NCBI GenBank assembly: GCA_012034055.1
Contig: JAAUSG010000003.1
Span: 1-64,000, forward strand
Length of the DNA: 64,000 bases
Direction: 5' to 3'
Origin: Leptolyngbyaceae cyanobacterium RU_5_1
GTDB taxonomy: Bacteria > Cyanobacteriota > Cyanobacteriia > Leptolyngbyales > Leptolyngbyaceae
In this document: one piece after another, positions 17,671-27,288 of the stretch
How positions within the stretch are numbered: the first letter of the stretch is position 1
Layout of the letters: each line of letters opens with the position of its first letter
Program-made: the position numbers and the translations under genes
Notes under the pieces: model-generated
The model's input: the letters and a program-made list of their open reading frames with translations, nothing else
The model's database searches: none
Told to the model about the DNA's origin: nothing

Positions 17671-19390
17671 GTGCAACGACCTTCCATTCGCCAAATTCAT
17701 CCCTTTCCGTTCCTCCTCGCTCTAGGACTGATTGCCTGTCAGGCAGAGCAGCCTGAACCGACTCGTCCTGCTCCATTGCCCCAGGATAAGCAGATTCAGG
17801 TCTATACGAACCATGAACCGGCATCAAGCTACACAGAGCCGTATCGGAAATACACTCGTGATGGCGATAACCTGGAACAAATTATCATTGAGGCAATCTC
17901 CACAGCCCAGTCAATGGTTGATGTAGCGGTACAAGAGTTGCGCTTGCCTGGAGTTGCCCAGGCGTTGGTGGAACGGCACCGGGCCGGGGTAAAGGTGCGG
18001 GTGATTCTGGAAAATACGTACTCTCGCCCCTTTAGCCAATTCATGTCCGAGGAGGTAACCGCATTACCCCAACGCGATCGCGATCGCTACAACGAAGCTC
18101 GGCAGCTTATTGACCTGAGCGGCGACAATCAGCTTGGGCCGGATGAAATCAATCAACGGGATGCGCTGGTTATCTTAGATAACGCCAACATTCCTCGAAT
18201 TGACGACACGGCAGATGGCTCCGCAGGCAGCAACCTGATGCACCACAAATTTCTGCTGGTAGATGGGCGGACTGTGATTGTGACCTCGGCTAATCTGACC
18301 ACGAGTGATGTGCATGGTGATTTCAAGTCGCCCAGTAGCCGGGGCAACGCCAACAATTTGCTGAAAATTGAGAGTCCAGAGTTAGCGCGCTGTTTACGCA
18401 AGAGTTCAACCTGATGTGGGGAGATGGACCGGGTGGCAGACCCAATAGCCAATTCGGAGTCAAGAAACTATTTCGTCCCGCCCGTCAAGTAACGATCGGC
18501 TCATCTGTGGTTGAAGTTCAATTTTCGCCAACTTCCAATTCAATCCCGTGGGAGCAAAGCAGCAATGGTCTGATTGGTAAAACGGTGAACATTGCCACCC
18601 AGTCAATTCAAATGGCACTGTTTGTCTTTTCCGATCAACCTCTGGTTAATCTGCTGGATGCAGTTCACCAAAAAGGGGCTGATATTAAGGCTTTGATTGA
18701 TCCTGGGTTTGCCTATCGTCCCTACAGTGAAGCACTGGATATGTTGGGCATTACGCTGGCAGAGGATTGTCGGTATGAGCCAAGTAATCGTCCCTGGCAG
18801 CGTGCGATCGCTCTGTTGGAGTGCCCCGGATGCCGCCCGGCGATCTGCTCCACCACAAATTCGGGATTGTAGACCAGAAAATTGTGATCACAGGCTCCCA
18901 CAACTGGACTGCTGCTGCCAATACTGGAAATGATGAAACCGTCTTAGTCGTTCATAATCCAACGGTTACCGCTCACTATCAGCGCGAGTTTGAGCGACTT
19001 TATACCAATGCCATTCTGGGAATTCCGCCTGCCATCCAGAAAAAGGCAGAGGCTCAAGTCCGGCAATGTCAGGTGGCGCGTTCAGCCTCTACTGCACAAA
19101 CTCAGGCTGCAAATCGAAATTCAGCAGTCCCACAGCGTGTACCAGCTCCGTCCTCAACGGCTCCATCAAACTTGCCTCGCTCGGCTGCCAATTCGCCAAG
19201 TCAGCGAGTGAACCTCAACACAGCAACCCAGGCAGAGCTAGAAGAATTACCGGGTGTCGGACCCGGTTTGGCGAAACGAATTATTGCTGCTCGTCAACAG
19301 AAGCCATTCAGCTCTCTGGCAGACCTCGATCGCGTCTCTGGCATCGGCCCCAAGTTGCTAACTAAGCTGAAAAACCGAGTTACCTGGTAA
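17671..19390 (+). pseudogene. Secreted phospholipase D-like protein with helix-hairpin-helix tail, two frameshifts
   Basis: Three overlapping frames (17671-18414, 18414-18872, 18821-19390) make one protein. The start is a lipoprotein signal with lipobox LIACQ (residue 24). Two phospholipase D HKD motifs follow: MHHKFLLVDG (about 190) and LLHHKFGIVDQK in the third frame. Between the halves of domain one lies an EF-hand-like calcium loop, DLSGDNQLGPDE. After a Ser/Pro/Ala linker comes a ComEA-type helix-hairpin-helix pair (VNLNTATQAELEELPGVGPG) that binds DNA. The order suggests an exported nuclease of the PLD family. One C is missing after GCGCGC at 18390, and one base after the GCGATCGC at 18804-18811; restoring both gives a single reading frame of about 570 codons. 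These breaks may be sequencing errors. Confidence 0.85.
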
Positions 19391-19538
19391 GACGGTTTGG
19401 CTGATCCAGACAGGGTTGAGCCAACCGTGTGCCGCCCCCAACTCGGCGCGTGGGTACTCCCTTCCGAGCTGCCCAAACCGGTTCAGCCAATGAAATCAAC
19501 ACGGCACTCAGAACAACACCGATCATGATCCGATACAT
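19380..19538 (-). CDS. Small secreted peptide, possibly the truncated front of a DUF928-type gene
   Basis: 52 residues from ATG 19538, bounded upstream by TGA. It begins with a good signal peptide (MYRIMIGVVLSAVLISLAEP, cleavage likely after VWA) followed by ARKGVPTRRVGGGTR. Proteins of the cyanobacterial DUF928 family begin their mature part with a similar GxPxRRxGGGTR sequence, but are much longer. The stop overlaps the end of the phospholipase D gene on the other strand. It is either a short exported peptide or the stump of a DUF928 gene. Confidence 0.45.
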   Translation of the reverse strand: MYRIMIGVVLSAVLISLAEPVWAARKGVPTRRVGGGTRLAQPCLDQPNRLTR

Positions 19539-19858
19539 ATGCTTTAGTCAACGCGAATTCTTACCTCGTTAGAGTCTCAAGAAAGAATAGGTTGGCACCA
19601 GCGTTGAACCACCGAAGCCAAGCATGTCCGGTTCATGCTACTTTTACGGTTCGCAGGCGTCCAGCCCGTAGATTCACCAAACTGCATGCTCAAGCAATGC
19701 TGTACTAGGACTCTGCCACGCAGATTTTGATGGGTTGAAAACCTATCAAAACCCCATAAATTAATTTTTTCGGGGTTTGGCAACCCCTCAAAACCACTGT
19801 GGTGGCATACTAGGTTAATCTGAGTCTGTCGGGTGTTTCTAGAATTCAGCGGATTGGA
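19539..19858. other. Intergenic stretch with hairpins, no recognised gene
   Basis: This 320-bp stretch has two small hairpins: TTTTGAT..ATCAAAA at about 19727-19753, and GGGGTT TGGC AACCCC at about 19774-19789. A 96-codon frame on the minus strand (19867-19577) is open, but its Trp/Cys/Arg-rich product does not look like a normal protein and it runs through the hairpins. The part at 19600-19700 has high GC and local palindromes (CATGTCCGGTTCATG) and could be the end of a decayed mobile element or a structured RNA. Confidence 0.4.
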
Positions 19859-20149
19859 ATGCAGCATCTCAGAACAGAATTAGCCCAGTCATTAGATGAA
19901 GCCGAGTGGAACTGGTTATCGCCTCATGCCCGTCGTAACTCATTAATCGTGGTGGCTGCAGAGTTAGATTTGCTGGACGTTGGCGTCGCGATCGCCAGCG
20001 ATGATATCTCCCATATCAAACATTGGATTGACGAAGCCTTGATTCAAAAGCCCTCTCAAACTCAATTGAGCGCTTGGAACCAGACTCAGACCAAACGGTT
20101 CAAGACGCTCATTGTTCAACCCTATGTGCTCGTCCAAGAAGTTTTTTAA
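19859..20149 (+). CDS. DUF2288 family protein
   Basis: 96 residues. The sequence MQHLRTELAQSLDEAEWNWL with HARRNSLIVVAAELDLLDVG matches the small DUF2288 family found in cyanobacteria and some proteobacteria. It is predicted soluble and mostly helical. No function has been established and there are no catalytic motifs. Neighbours are repeats on both sides, so context does not help. Confidence 0.8.
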   Translation: MQHLRTELAQSLDEAEWNWLSPHARRNSLIVVAAELDLLDVGVAIASDDISHIKHWIDEALIQKPSQTQLSAWNQTQTKRFKTLIVQPYVLVQEVF

Positions 20150-20290
20150 TCGAGAGATCGAAACAGCCACGATGTTGCTTATCGCGGCCGCCCAAACACT
20201 AATCCTTCAGGGCTTATGCAAGAATAGGCCATTGGTAGTCGGTAATCTCGGATATTCAGCCAATTCCCCACTACCGAGTACCCGTCCAAC

Positions 20291-20420
20291 CTAAGGAGAT
20301 TTCTGAGAGAAACCACACCGTTTGGTAGAGGCAGGTTTTGCCAGAGTCTCTACATTAAGCCGATAACTTAAATGCTAAACCTGCCCTTACAGGTATTTTG
20401 TTTGCTAGAAATCTCCTAAG
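20291..20420. repeat. MITE-like element, copy B, with terminal inverted repeats
   Basis: The 130-bp element is bounded by CTAAGGAGATTTCT (20291-20304) and AGAAATCTCCTAAG (20407-20420), inverted copies that match at 13 of 14 positions. Inside, GGCAGGTTTTGCC (20330-20342) and AAACCTGCC (about 20377-20385) form a second inverted pair shared with 54608-54680. No ORF is present. No target duplication was obvious. Confidence 0.75.
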
Positions 20421-20450
20421 ATCTTGGATTATTTGCATAAGTTCTGCCCT

Positions 20451-21104
20451 CTAGTGATTTCCGTGGGGGTGGCTCAGAGTTGACCCGGTATACCCTGTCG
20501 TGACCCACAAAATTGCCCTTGCTCCATCTCGAACGGTTTTTTGCAATGGCTCAGGTTCCTTTTGGGAGGGGACAGGGATTAGTTTGAGATAAATCCCCCG
20601 GCTACCAAAAACAATCTCCCCAATGGTTTGAGCACGTCGCATGTGATAGTCCGACGTAATCAAGTAAACACTGCTGATCTTTTGAGTCTTTAGCTCATCG
20701 ACCAGGGTCGTGAAATTAGTCACGGTATCAACAGCCGCCCTGTCAACGTGCAAACGGTTAAAATCAATACCCGCTTGCGAGAAAACATCCTCGGTGTATT
20801 CCAGGTTACTGCCACTTGAAATCCAAATTGGCAAGTCAGAATGCTGACGGGCAAATTCGGCGGCAAAATCTTCTCGTTCTGGGGCACCGCCCAGCACCAA
20901 AATTGCTTGAGGCTGGCTGAAGTGATTCCAAATCGCCCGATATCCAAACCAGAGTAGGGCTAAAAACATGGGTAGCCAAATTAAAACACTCAATTTGGCT
21001 GGCTGAGGCTTTCGCGATTTTTGTCTACTCAGTTGAAGCGATCCCCTCAATGTCATAGTCTGGTCGATTGCGTAAGTTTTTGAGGCCAGAAGAATAACAT
21101 GCAA
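20451..21104 (-). CDS. YdcF/ElyC-type (DUF218) membrane protein
   Basis: 217 residues, or 201 from the alternative ATG at 21056; neither start has a good ribosome site. After a membrane helix (LSVLIWLPMFLALLWFGYRA) comes the DUF218 fold: AILVLGGAPEREDFAAEFA, PIWISSGSNLEYTEDVF, then DTVTNFTTLVDEL and SVYLITSDYHMRRAQTIGEI. In this family the conserved Gly, Asp, Thr and the SDYHMRRA segment form a Rossmann-like pocket; ElyC and SanA relatives affect envelope integrity, but the biochemical activity is unknown. The soluble part is probably periplasmic. Confidence 0.8.
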   Translation of the reverse strand: MHVILLASKTYAIDQTMTLRGSLQLSRQKSRKPQPAKLSVLIWLPMFLALLWFGYRAIWNHFSQPQAILVLGGAPEREDFAAEFARQHSDLPIWISSGSNLEYTEDVFSQAGIDFNRLHVDRAAVDTVTNFTTLVDELKTQKISSVYLITSDYHMRRAQTIGEIVFGSRGIYLKLIPVPSQKEPEPLQKTVRDGARAILWVTTGYTGSTLSHPHGNH

Positions 21105-21193
21105 AACTAGCCCATCCGTTGGGGCAAACCAGGCATAAAAGACTACCGGACGTCTACCTGGGGAGATTGTCTGGGTGAATCAGCGCGATCGAG

Positions 21194-22194
21194 TTAGGGA
21201 GGAGCAGGACGCTGAGTTCGAGGTGACCGTTCTTGAAGTTGAGCGATCGTCGCTCGAATTTTGGGGGTTGCAAGTAGTTTTTGGGTGTCTTCCAGCAAGC
21301 GATCGCCCCACAGATTCTCCTTCAAAAACTTGATGTCAGCATAGCTACTATCCAGGCGAATAGCGGCTTCTCCCTGCGATACCCCCTGTTCGCGATCGCC
21401 TTTAGCGTACAACGCGACTGCAATGGCGAGACGAGGTTCTGCAGCTTTCGGGTCAACTTCAGCGGCGGACTGCCAATGCCGCATTGCCTCGTCCACCTCT
21501 CCAGTCTCATACTTAATTAGCCCGATGTTGTTCATCGCTGGCCAGAATTTTTTGTCCTCGGCGATCGCTTTTTCGTATTCGGCGATCGCGGCTGGAAACT
21601 TGCGTAGCATCAGGTAGGCGTTTCCCAAGTCGAACATCGCACCCGTCGAATTTGGCTTAATTTTCAAGCCCTCCTTAATATAGTCAACGGCGGCAGCATA
21701 CTTGCCCTGCCGAAAGTGGGCAGAACCAAGAGCAAATAAAACGGCTGAGTCCTTACCATCCATCGACTGAGCTTTTGCAGGGCAGTAATGCCGTTATCCA
21801 AATCATTGGTTTGCAGATAAAGCCCACCGACCAGTTTCCAAACTTCTACGCTCTTGGGAGCAAGCTGCGTGGCTAGCTTGGCTCGTTGCAAGGCGAGTTC
21901 GTACTGCTGAAACTGGGCCAACTGGGAAGCTTCCTGGGCCAAACTGATCCCCTGCCGCTCTAGTTTTGTTGTATCTAACCGCAGGGTGTGAGGAATCAGG
22001 GCTTGACCAAAAGCAGGTGGAGCAATTCCCCACAAACTAACAGCAATTAGGACGGGTAAGAAAGAAATACGGTTCGACACGGTATGTTTTCGAGAAAACG
22101 CAAAGTACTGATAGCTTAGTCGATTTGAGTTCCATAGTGGTATAAATCTGACTAAATACCAGGAAAACCCGGACGATTTAACCCTTGTCCACAT
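21194..22194 (-). pseudogene. Secreted TPR protein, one frameshift
   Basis: Two frames join into one protein. The upstream part has a signal peptide (SFLPVLIAVSLWGIAPPAFG); a GTG at 22080 (VSNRIS) is a likelier start than the ATG at 22194. At least six tetratricopeptide repeats follow across both frames, for example LALQRAKLATQLAPKSVEVW and FALGSAHFRQGKYAAAVDYI. The break lies at the A-run at 21773-21776 (minus strand CAAAAGCT): with one more A the text reads LQKAQSMDGKDSA in frame. TPR repeats mediate protein contacts, probably in the periplasm. The break may be a sequencing error, since the repeats continue without loss on both sides. Confidence 0.75.
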
Positions 22195-22314
22195 CCAGAC
22201 CTGGAGTTTTTCTGAAGAGAAGGCGACAGATTCCGAGCTGGACGTGGTTTAGACAGGCTTAAGAAATTGAGAATCAACCCCTCATTTTGAGTGAGAAGCG
22301 CCTATGCTAGAAGG

Positions 22315-22438
22315 CTTACAGCAGTTTTCAGATGAATGAACCACAAATTGTAGGGTGGGCATCGCCCACAACGGCTTGGTACAGAAGCATTCCACGATTT
22401 TGATGGGCAGTGCCCATCCTACAGAAAATTGCTGTAAG
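22315..22438. repeat. MITE with 15-bp terminal inverted repeats
   Basis: The ends CTTACAGCAGTTTTC (22315-22329) and GAAAATTGCTGTAAG (22424-22438) are inverted copies with 14 of 15 matches. The interior contains a second inverted pair, GTAGGGTGGGCATCGCCCAC and GATGGGCAGTGCCCATCCTAC. It carries no ORF. The intein remnant starts at its right end, so the element has probably inserted into older coding DNA. Confidence 0.8.
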
Positions 22439-22667
22439 GGTTCTCAATGAAGAAACTAGTGTGTTTGAGCTTGGGCACATTCAGGACGTTTTTGATCAAG
22501 GTATCCAGCCAGTGTATCGTTTGACACTGAAAGATGGACGAACGATCGATTGCATGGAAAATCATCGCCTTTTGACTACCCAAGGTTGGCAGACAATGAG
22601 CGCAGCAATGAATTTAGTTGTGGATGCCGACCGTGAACGCTTAACTAGAAGCCCAGAAGCTCTGTGA
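22439..22667 (+). pseudogene. Intein (Hint domain) remnant
   Basis: About 76 codons, VLNEETSVFELGHIQDVFDQ followed by GIQPVYRLTLKDGRTIDCME and NHRLLTTQGWQTMSAA, resemble the middle of an intein Hint fold: the 'PVYRLTLKDGRTI' strand pair and the block B-like N-H-R-L-L-T-x-x-G-W. In functional inteins this follows a Cys/Ser splice junction and precedes a C-terminal His-Asn. Neither end nor a host extein is present here. The open frame borrows a GTG inside the adjacent MITE, so it is not a functional gene. Confidence 0.6.
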
Positions 22668-22798
22668 GACCATTTGGCCACGCTTTTAAGCCTGAGTACC
22701 GGCGATCCGCTGACTGGTATACCGTTAACCGCATGAAAAAAGCCCGATTGGCTCCTTGAGATTCAGTAAGTGCGACAAAAGTAAATGTTAGGTACAAC

Positions 22799-22854
22799 GG
22801 TCATTGGTCATTGGTCATTGGTCACTTGTCCTTTGCAAATGACCAATGACTAAT
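22799..22854. repeat. Heptamer tandem repeat with an inverted second arm
   Basis: GGTCATT occurs three times in tandem plus a variant (22799-22830), and AAATGACCAATGACTAAT (22837-22854) is partly its reverse complement, so the RNA can fold as a hairpin. This is the short tandemly repeated repetitive (STRR) style common between cyanobacterial genes. Confidence 0.8.
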
Positions 22855-22990
22855 CACGGGGAGATAAAAAGTAGAAGCGTAGAGATTTCCCACCTCCCAC
22901 CTCCCCATCTCTTGCCAATTTCCCTGGCCATCCCAAATTAAAGTCTTTATCATGGAAAACTAAAGCACCAGGGCATACACTCCTCAAGGC

Positions 22991-23497
22991 ATGAATGGTA
23001 TGAACAACGTTGGGACTGCCTACGTTCTCTGGCTAGGTTGCCTGCTGCAACTACATGGGCTTCAACGGCTTTACAATGGAAAAATTTTCACAGGACTTTT
23101 GTGGTTATTCACCTTTGGACTGATGGGCTTTGGGCAATTGATTGATCTTGTCCTCATCCCTGGCATGGTTGAAGAACACAACACCCGGGTGAGAGCACGT
23201 CATGGACTCTCGCCTGCTAATGCAATTCACAGTCAACCTGTTATTCAGCGAGTGGTTTCAAGAGAATTCGCACCGCCCTCAGTCGCGCAACCAATCCCTG
23301 AACAGCTTGCAATCAAGCTCGTCAAAGCGGCCGACGCGCGAGGCGGAAAGCTCTCTGTGACTCAGGGCGTGATAGATACAGAGGCAAGTTTTGCTGAGGT
23401 TGAAGTGACGCTGAGAAAACTGGTAAGAACGGGCTACGTTGATACATTCAACGACCCTGAAACTGGCGTTGTGATGTATGAGTTTCGAGAGTTGTAA
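22991..23497 (+). CDS. TM2-domain protein with C-terminal helical domain
   Basis: 168 residues; ATG 23000 (MNNVGTAYVLWLG) is an equally good start. Residues about 4-60 are a TM2 domain: two membrane helices around a turn with GLQRLYNGKIFTGLLWLF and GFGQLIDLVLIPGMVEEHN. The remainder is soluble, and residues about 105-165 (LAIKLVKAADARGGKLSVTQ, then VEVTLRKLVRTGYVDTFND) look like a winged-helix or similar small domain. The combination recurs in cyanobacteria; its role is unknown. Confidence 0.75.
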   Translation: MNGMNNVGTAYVLWLGCLLQLHGLQRLYNGKIFTGLLWLFTFGLMGFGQLIDLVLIPGMVEEHNTRVRARHGLSPANAIHSQPVIQRVVSREFAPPSVAQPIPEQLAIKLVKAADARGGKLSVTQGVIDTEASFAEVEVTLRKLVRTGYVDTFNDPETGVVMYEFREL

Positions 23498-23569
23498 ATG
23501 CTCCCATACTGATGCATACCGATACACATAGCTCTTCAAGCAACTCTTGGATGTTGCAGGATGGCAATA

Positions 23570-24007
23570 TTATCCAGATGATTCTTGAAGCTGAATGGCG
23601 ACCCGCTCCCCAAACTCAGGGTCTGTATTTGCCAGTCCTAGAAGCTGGAGGTATTCCTGACGAGTCAACCCTGCCTTCTCAATAATCGCAAGAGCCTCCG
23701 CCTCAATTTCTTGCTCAATTCGGAGGGATTCTGAATCGGTCTCGGCTGCCTGTAATTCTCCTTCCCGACGCTCGATCAGCTTAACAACTTGCGAACAGGC
23801 ATGAACAAACTGACTAACCTTCTCGGAAGGAATGTTATTGGGATCAAGATCGGGACGAGTGAATGCGGTTTGTTCTGACAGAAGGCTAGGAAGGGCGTTA
23901 GGAAGCTCTTGAGCGGTAGCTGTGGGAATTGTGAGATTGAGCCAGCCCACCAGAAAAATTAGCAGACAAATAACAATATTCCAAATTTGACAAGCTCTTT
24001 GCAGCAT
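23570..24007 (-). CDS. DUF4168-type secreted protein
   Basis: 145 residues. A signal peptide (IWNIVICLLIFLVGWLNLTI, cleavage after TATA) is followed by a helical domain in which SEKVSQFVHACSQVVKLIER, AEALAIIEKAGLTRQEYLQL and ANTDPEFGERV match the DUF4168 pattern (a helix pair plus the 'GL..QEYL' turn). These proteins are exported and small; no activity is known. It stands alone between repeat-rich spacers. Confidence 0.7.
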   Translation of the reverse strand: MLQRACQIWNIVICLLIFLVGWLNLTIPTATAQELPNALPSLLSEQTAFTRPDLDPNNIPSEKVSQFVHACSQVVKLIERREGELQAAETDSESLRIEQEIEAEALAIIEKAGLTRQEYLQLLGLANTDPEFGERVAIQLQESSG

Positions 24008-24186
24008 GGAGTCAAATCCTAGTCAACATTCAGTTTGATACAGACGAGCGTGGCTGACTTGGCGGGCAACCCGTCCTCTCTAGTGTAGAAGGGGATTGGT
24101 TGCTTCATCTGGAAATGTCTAGTTCATGTTGTGAACCGATCGCTTTACTCTGATGGAGTAAGCATAAATTCTTATGAAAGTTTGCA

Positions 24187-24543
24187 ATGGATAATCCACT
24201 TCAACCATCCCAGTATGGAGTTGTGCTGGTGACGGCTTCCTCAAGAGAGCAAGCAGAGGCGATCGCCCAAGTCCTGATTGAAGCTAAACTCGCCGCTTGT
24301 GCCAGCATTATGCCAGTTCACTCAATTTACACCTGGCAAGGTAAAGTTCACCAAGAAGATGAATGGCAGTTGCAGATCAAGACCGATCTTTCCAAATTCT
24401 CGGCGTTGGAAGCTAAGGTGCAACAATTACACTCCTACGAAATTCCAGAGATCATTGCGCTTCCAATTCTGACTGGGTCGCCAACCTATCTGCAGTGGAT
24501 TGCAGAGAGCGTTGGCACGGCGGCATTGGGGAATGGGGGATAA
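24187..24543 (+). CDS. cutA: Divalent-cation tolerance protein CutA
   Basis: 118 residues, full length. The family marks are visible: VTASSREQAEAIAQVLIEAK, LAACASIMPVHSIYTWQGKV, DEWQLQIKTDLSKF and HSYEIPEIIALPI. CutA1 proteins form very stable trimers with a ferredoxin-like, PII-like fold and bind copper and other divalent metals; the physiological role in cyanobacteria is unsettled. It precedes fabG by 75 bp on the same strand. Confidence 0.95.
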   Translation: MDNPLQPSQYGVVLVTASSREQAEAIAQVLIEAKLAACASIMPVHSIYTWQGKVHQEDEWQLQIKTDLSKFSALEAKVQQLHSYEIPEIIALPILTGSPTYLQWIAESVGTAALGNGG

Positions 24544-24603
24544 GGGCAGTCAAACAAACAAAACCTTGTTCGTCAAAGGCTACAATCTAAAATCTCAAAT
24601 TGA

Positions 24604-25383
<780 letters not shown>

Positions 25384-25386
25384 GAC

Positions 25387-25422
25387 TGATGTAAGGGCGA
25401 ACCGCCGTTCACCCTTACATCA
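25387..25422. terminator. Bidirectional hairpin between fabG and chlB
   Basis: TGATGTAAGGGCGAAC (25387-25402) pairs with GTTCACCCTTACATCA (25407-25422) with one mismatch in 16 and a four-base loop. It starts four bases after the fabG stop and ends 14 bp from the chlB stop, so it can end transcripts from both sides. There is no long T-run. Its central part is related to the palindrome in the repeat at 12955. Confidence 0.7.
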
Positions 25423-25435
25423 GATTTGGTATCAG

Positions 25436-26962
25436 TTATGCACCCACTGATTCCTTCGCGGCATACATCACTTCGACGGTGATTTCGGTGATGTTGCGAT
25501 CGCGAGCAAACTTCTCGGTATTACGCTTCACCTTACCGCGCACGAAACCGGGAACTTTGTTTAGCTCTGCTTGAGCGTCCTTGGTCCAGTTCATGTCAGA
25601 GTCGGCAGAGAGGGCTTTGGTGACCACCTCCTTGGTATCGTGACCGCCGAAGATCTCCAGCAAGTGGTCTTCCATGCCTAGCGTGAAGGAGTTGTAGATC
25701 AAATCGACAAGCTGGTTGGTGCCCTCATAACCAACGAATGGCTTGTAGCCAATCGGGAAATTCTGGATGTGGATCGGTGCTGAGATTACACCACAGGGGA
25801 TATCCAGTCGTTTGCCGACATGGCGTTCCATTTGGGTGCCAAAGATGGCAGCGGGTTCAACGCGGGCGATCGCATCCCCAACCTGAGCATGATCTTCCGT
25901 AATCAGCACCTCATCGCAGTATTCACTCACCTGCTCCCGGAACCAGTCGGCATCGTACTTGCAGTACGTGCCTGCCCAGATCACATGGATGCCCATTTCT
26001 CGCGCCAGGATCTTGGTAATCGCCGCCGCATGGGTGTTGTCACCATACACCACCGCTTTCTTGCCGGTCAGGTTTTGGCAGTCGATGGAGCGGGAGAACC
26101 AGGCCGCTTGAGAGACATGCAGCGTTTGATTGTTAATGTAGTCCTCGTAGTCAACCTCTGCACCATTTTCAGTCAAGACCTTTTGAATCGCACGCAGGCA
26201 ACGAGCCGTTTCCACCACACCCATCGGTGTGATATCCACATAGGGTGTGCCAAATTCGGCTTCTAGATACTTAGCGGTCATCATGCCCAACTCGCGGTAG
26301 GGCACCAGGTTGAACCAGGCACGAGGCAGGTTTTTCAGGGCATGAACGGAGGCACCGTCAGGAATGATGGCGTTCACCTCGATCCCCAAGTCTGCCATCA
26401 GGCGCTTCAGTTCAGTGCAGTCGTGGTTGTTGTGGAAGCCAAGTGTAGAGATGCCAATGATGTTAACCGAAGGCTTTTCGGTTTTGCCATCCGGTAGCCC
26501 GCCCTTCTTGCGAGCTTTGTCGATGTAGTATTGGACAATTTGATGCAGGGTGCGCTCTGCCGCCTGGATTTCGTTTGCTCGGTAGTGATTGACATCAGCC
26601 AGCAACACATCACCTTTGGCTTCGAGTTGGGCGCGATCGACAAAGTTTTGTAGATCTTCTTGCAGAATGCTGGAGGTGCAGGTGGGCGTCAGCACAATCA
26701 GGTCAGGCGATTCTTCCTGGTCTTTACGGGTGATGTTGTCAACAACCTTCTCCTGGGAACCCCGTGCCAGCACATGCCGGTCTACGACACTGGTAGTTAC
26801 TGGTGTAAAGTCTCGTTCCCGTTCCAGCATGGAGCGCATCACGTTGAAGTAGTCGTCACCTAAGGGCGCGTGCATGATGGCATGAACATTTTTGAAGGAA
26901 CTGGCAATACGAAGGGTTCCAATATGGGCAGGTCCTGCATACATCCAGTAAGCCAATTTCAT
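25436..26962 (-). CDS. chlB: Light-independent protochlorophyllide reductase subunit B
   Basis: 508 residues, full length. ChlB with ChlN forms the catalytic part of the nitrogenase-like enzyme that reduces protochlorophyllide in the dark; ChlL supplies electrons. The start [20 protein letters not shown], the segment [20 protein letters not shown] (about residue 85), [20 protein letters not shown] and [20 protein letters not shown] are characteristic. The C-terminal 50 residues carry the conserved [19 protein letters not shown] helix region. AGGAGA lies six bases before the ATG. chlL and chlN are not in this window, as expected for many cyanobacteria where chlB is separate. Confidence 0.97.
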   Translation of the reverse strand: MKLAYWMYAGPAHIGTLRIASSFKNVHAIMHAPLGDDYFNVMRSMLERERDFTPVTTSVVDRHVLARGSQEKVVDNITRKDQEESPDLIVLTPTCTSSILQEDLQNFVDRAQLEAKGDVLLADVNHYRANEIQAAERTLHQIVQYYIDKARKKGGLPDGKTEKPSVNIIGISTLGFHNNHDCTELKRLMADLGIEVNAIIPDGASVHALKNLPRAWFNLVPYRELGMMTAKYLEAEFGTPYVDITPMGVVETARCLRAIQKVLTENGAEVDYEDYINNQTLHVSQAAWFSRSIDCQNLTGKKAVVYGDNTHAAAITKILAREMGIHVIWAGTYCKYDADWFREQVSEYCDEVLITEDHAQVGDAIARVEPAAIFGTQMERHVGKRLDIPCGVISAPIHIQNFPIGYKPFVGYEGTNQLVDLIYNSFTLGMEDHLLEIFGGHDTKEVVTKALSADSDMNWTKDAQAELNKVPGFVRGKVKRNTEKFARDRNITEITVEVMYAAKESVGA

Positions 26963-27288
26963 ACGGTGTCTCCTGTTGAGAGGCTAGGGGCTAGGGGTTA
27001 GGGGCTAGGGGTGTTCGGATGATTTGCTCCTAGCTACCCAGTCCTAGATTCAGTTCATTAACGCTTATAGATTCTCGCAGAGATGGAAGCAGGGTGAGTA
27101 ACTGCGCGATCGCCTACTTTGCACCATTCGGACAACGCCAAAACACCTGAAATCCTTAGCAAACCTGGAATAGAGTCGGTTTTAATCTAAACCCACTAAA
27201 GGATTGCTGAAATTATTCTTAATGCTTTAAATTTCTTTAAACGCTTTGCCAGAGCCTACTCCAGACAACTGAATAATCCCCATCTGAA
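26963..27288. other. Upstream region of chlB with a tandem GGGGCTAG repeat
   Basis: At 26982-27011 the units GGCTAGGGG and GGTTAGGGG repeat four times just 20 bp upstream of the chlB start, inside its presumed leader. Similar units occur at 17534-17550. The rest of this 326-bp stretch, toward a gene on the same strand, is AT-rich around 27180-27240 and shows no ORF or RNA. Confidence 0.65.

Noticed and set aside
19577-19867. 96-codon minus-strand frame before DUF2288
   Set aside because: Runs through hairpins and has atypical Trp/Cys/Arg-rich content; more likely a structured non-coding segment.
22799-22854. Possible CRISPR leader or repeat
   Set aside because: Heptamer units without spacers; STRR-type repeat. 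No CRISPR array or cas gene is in the window.
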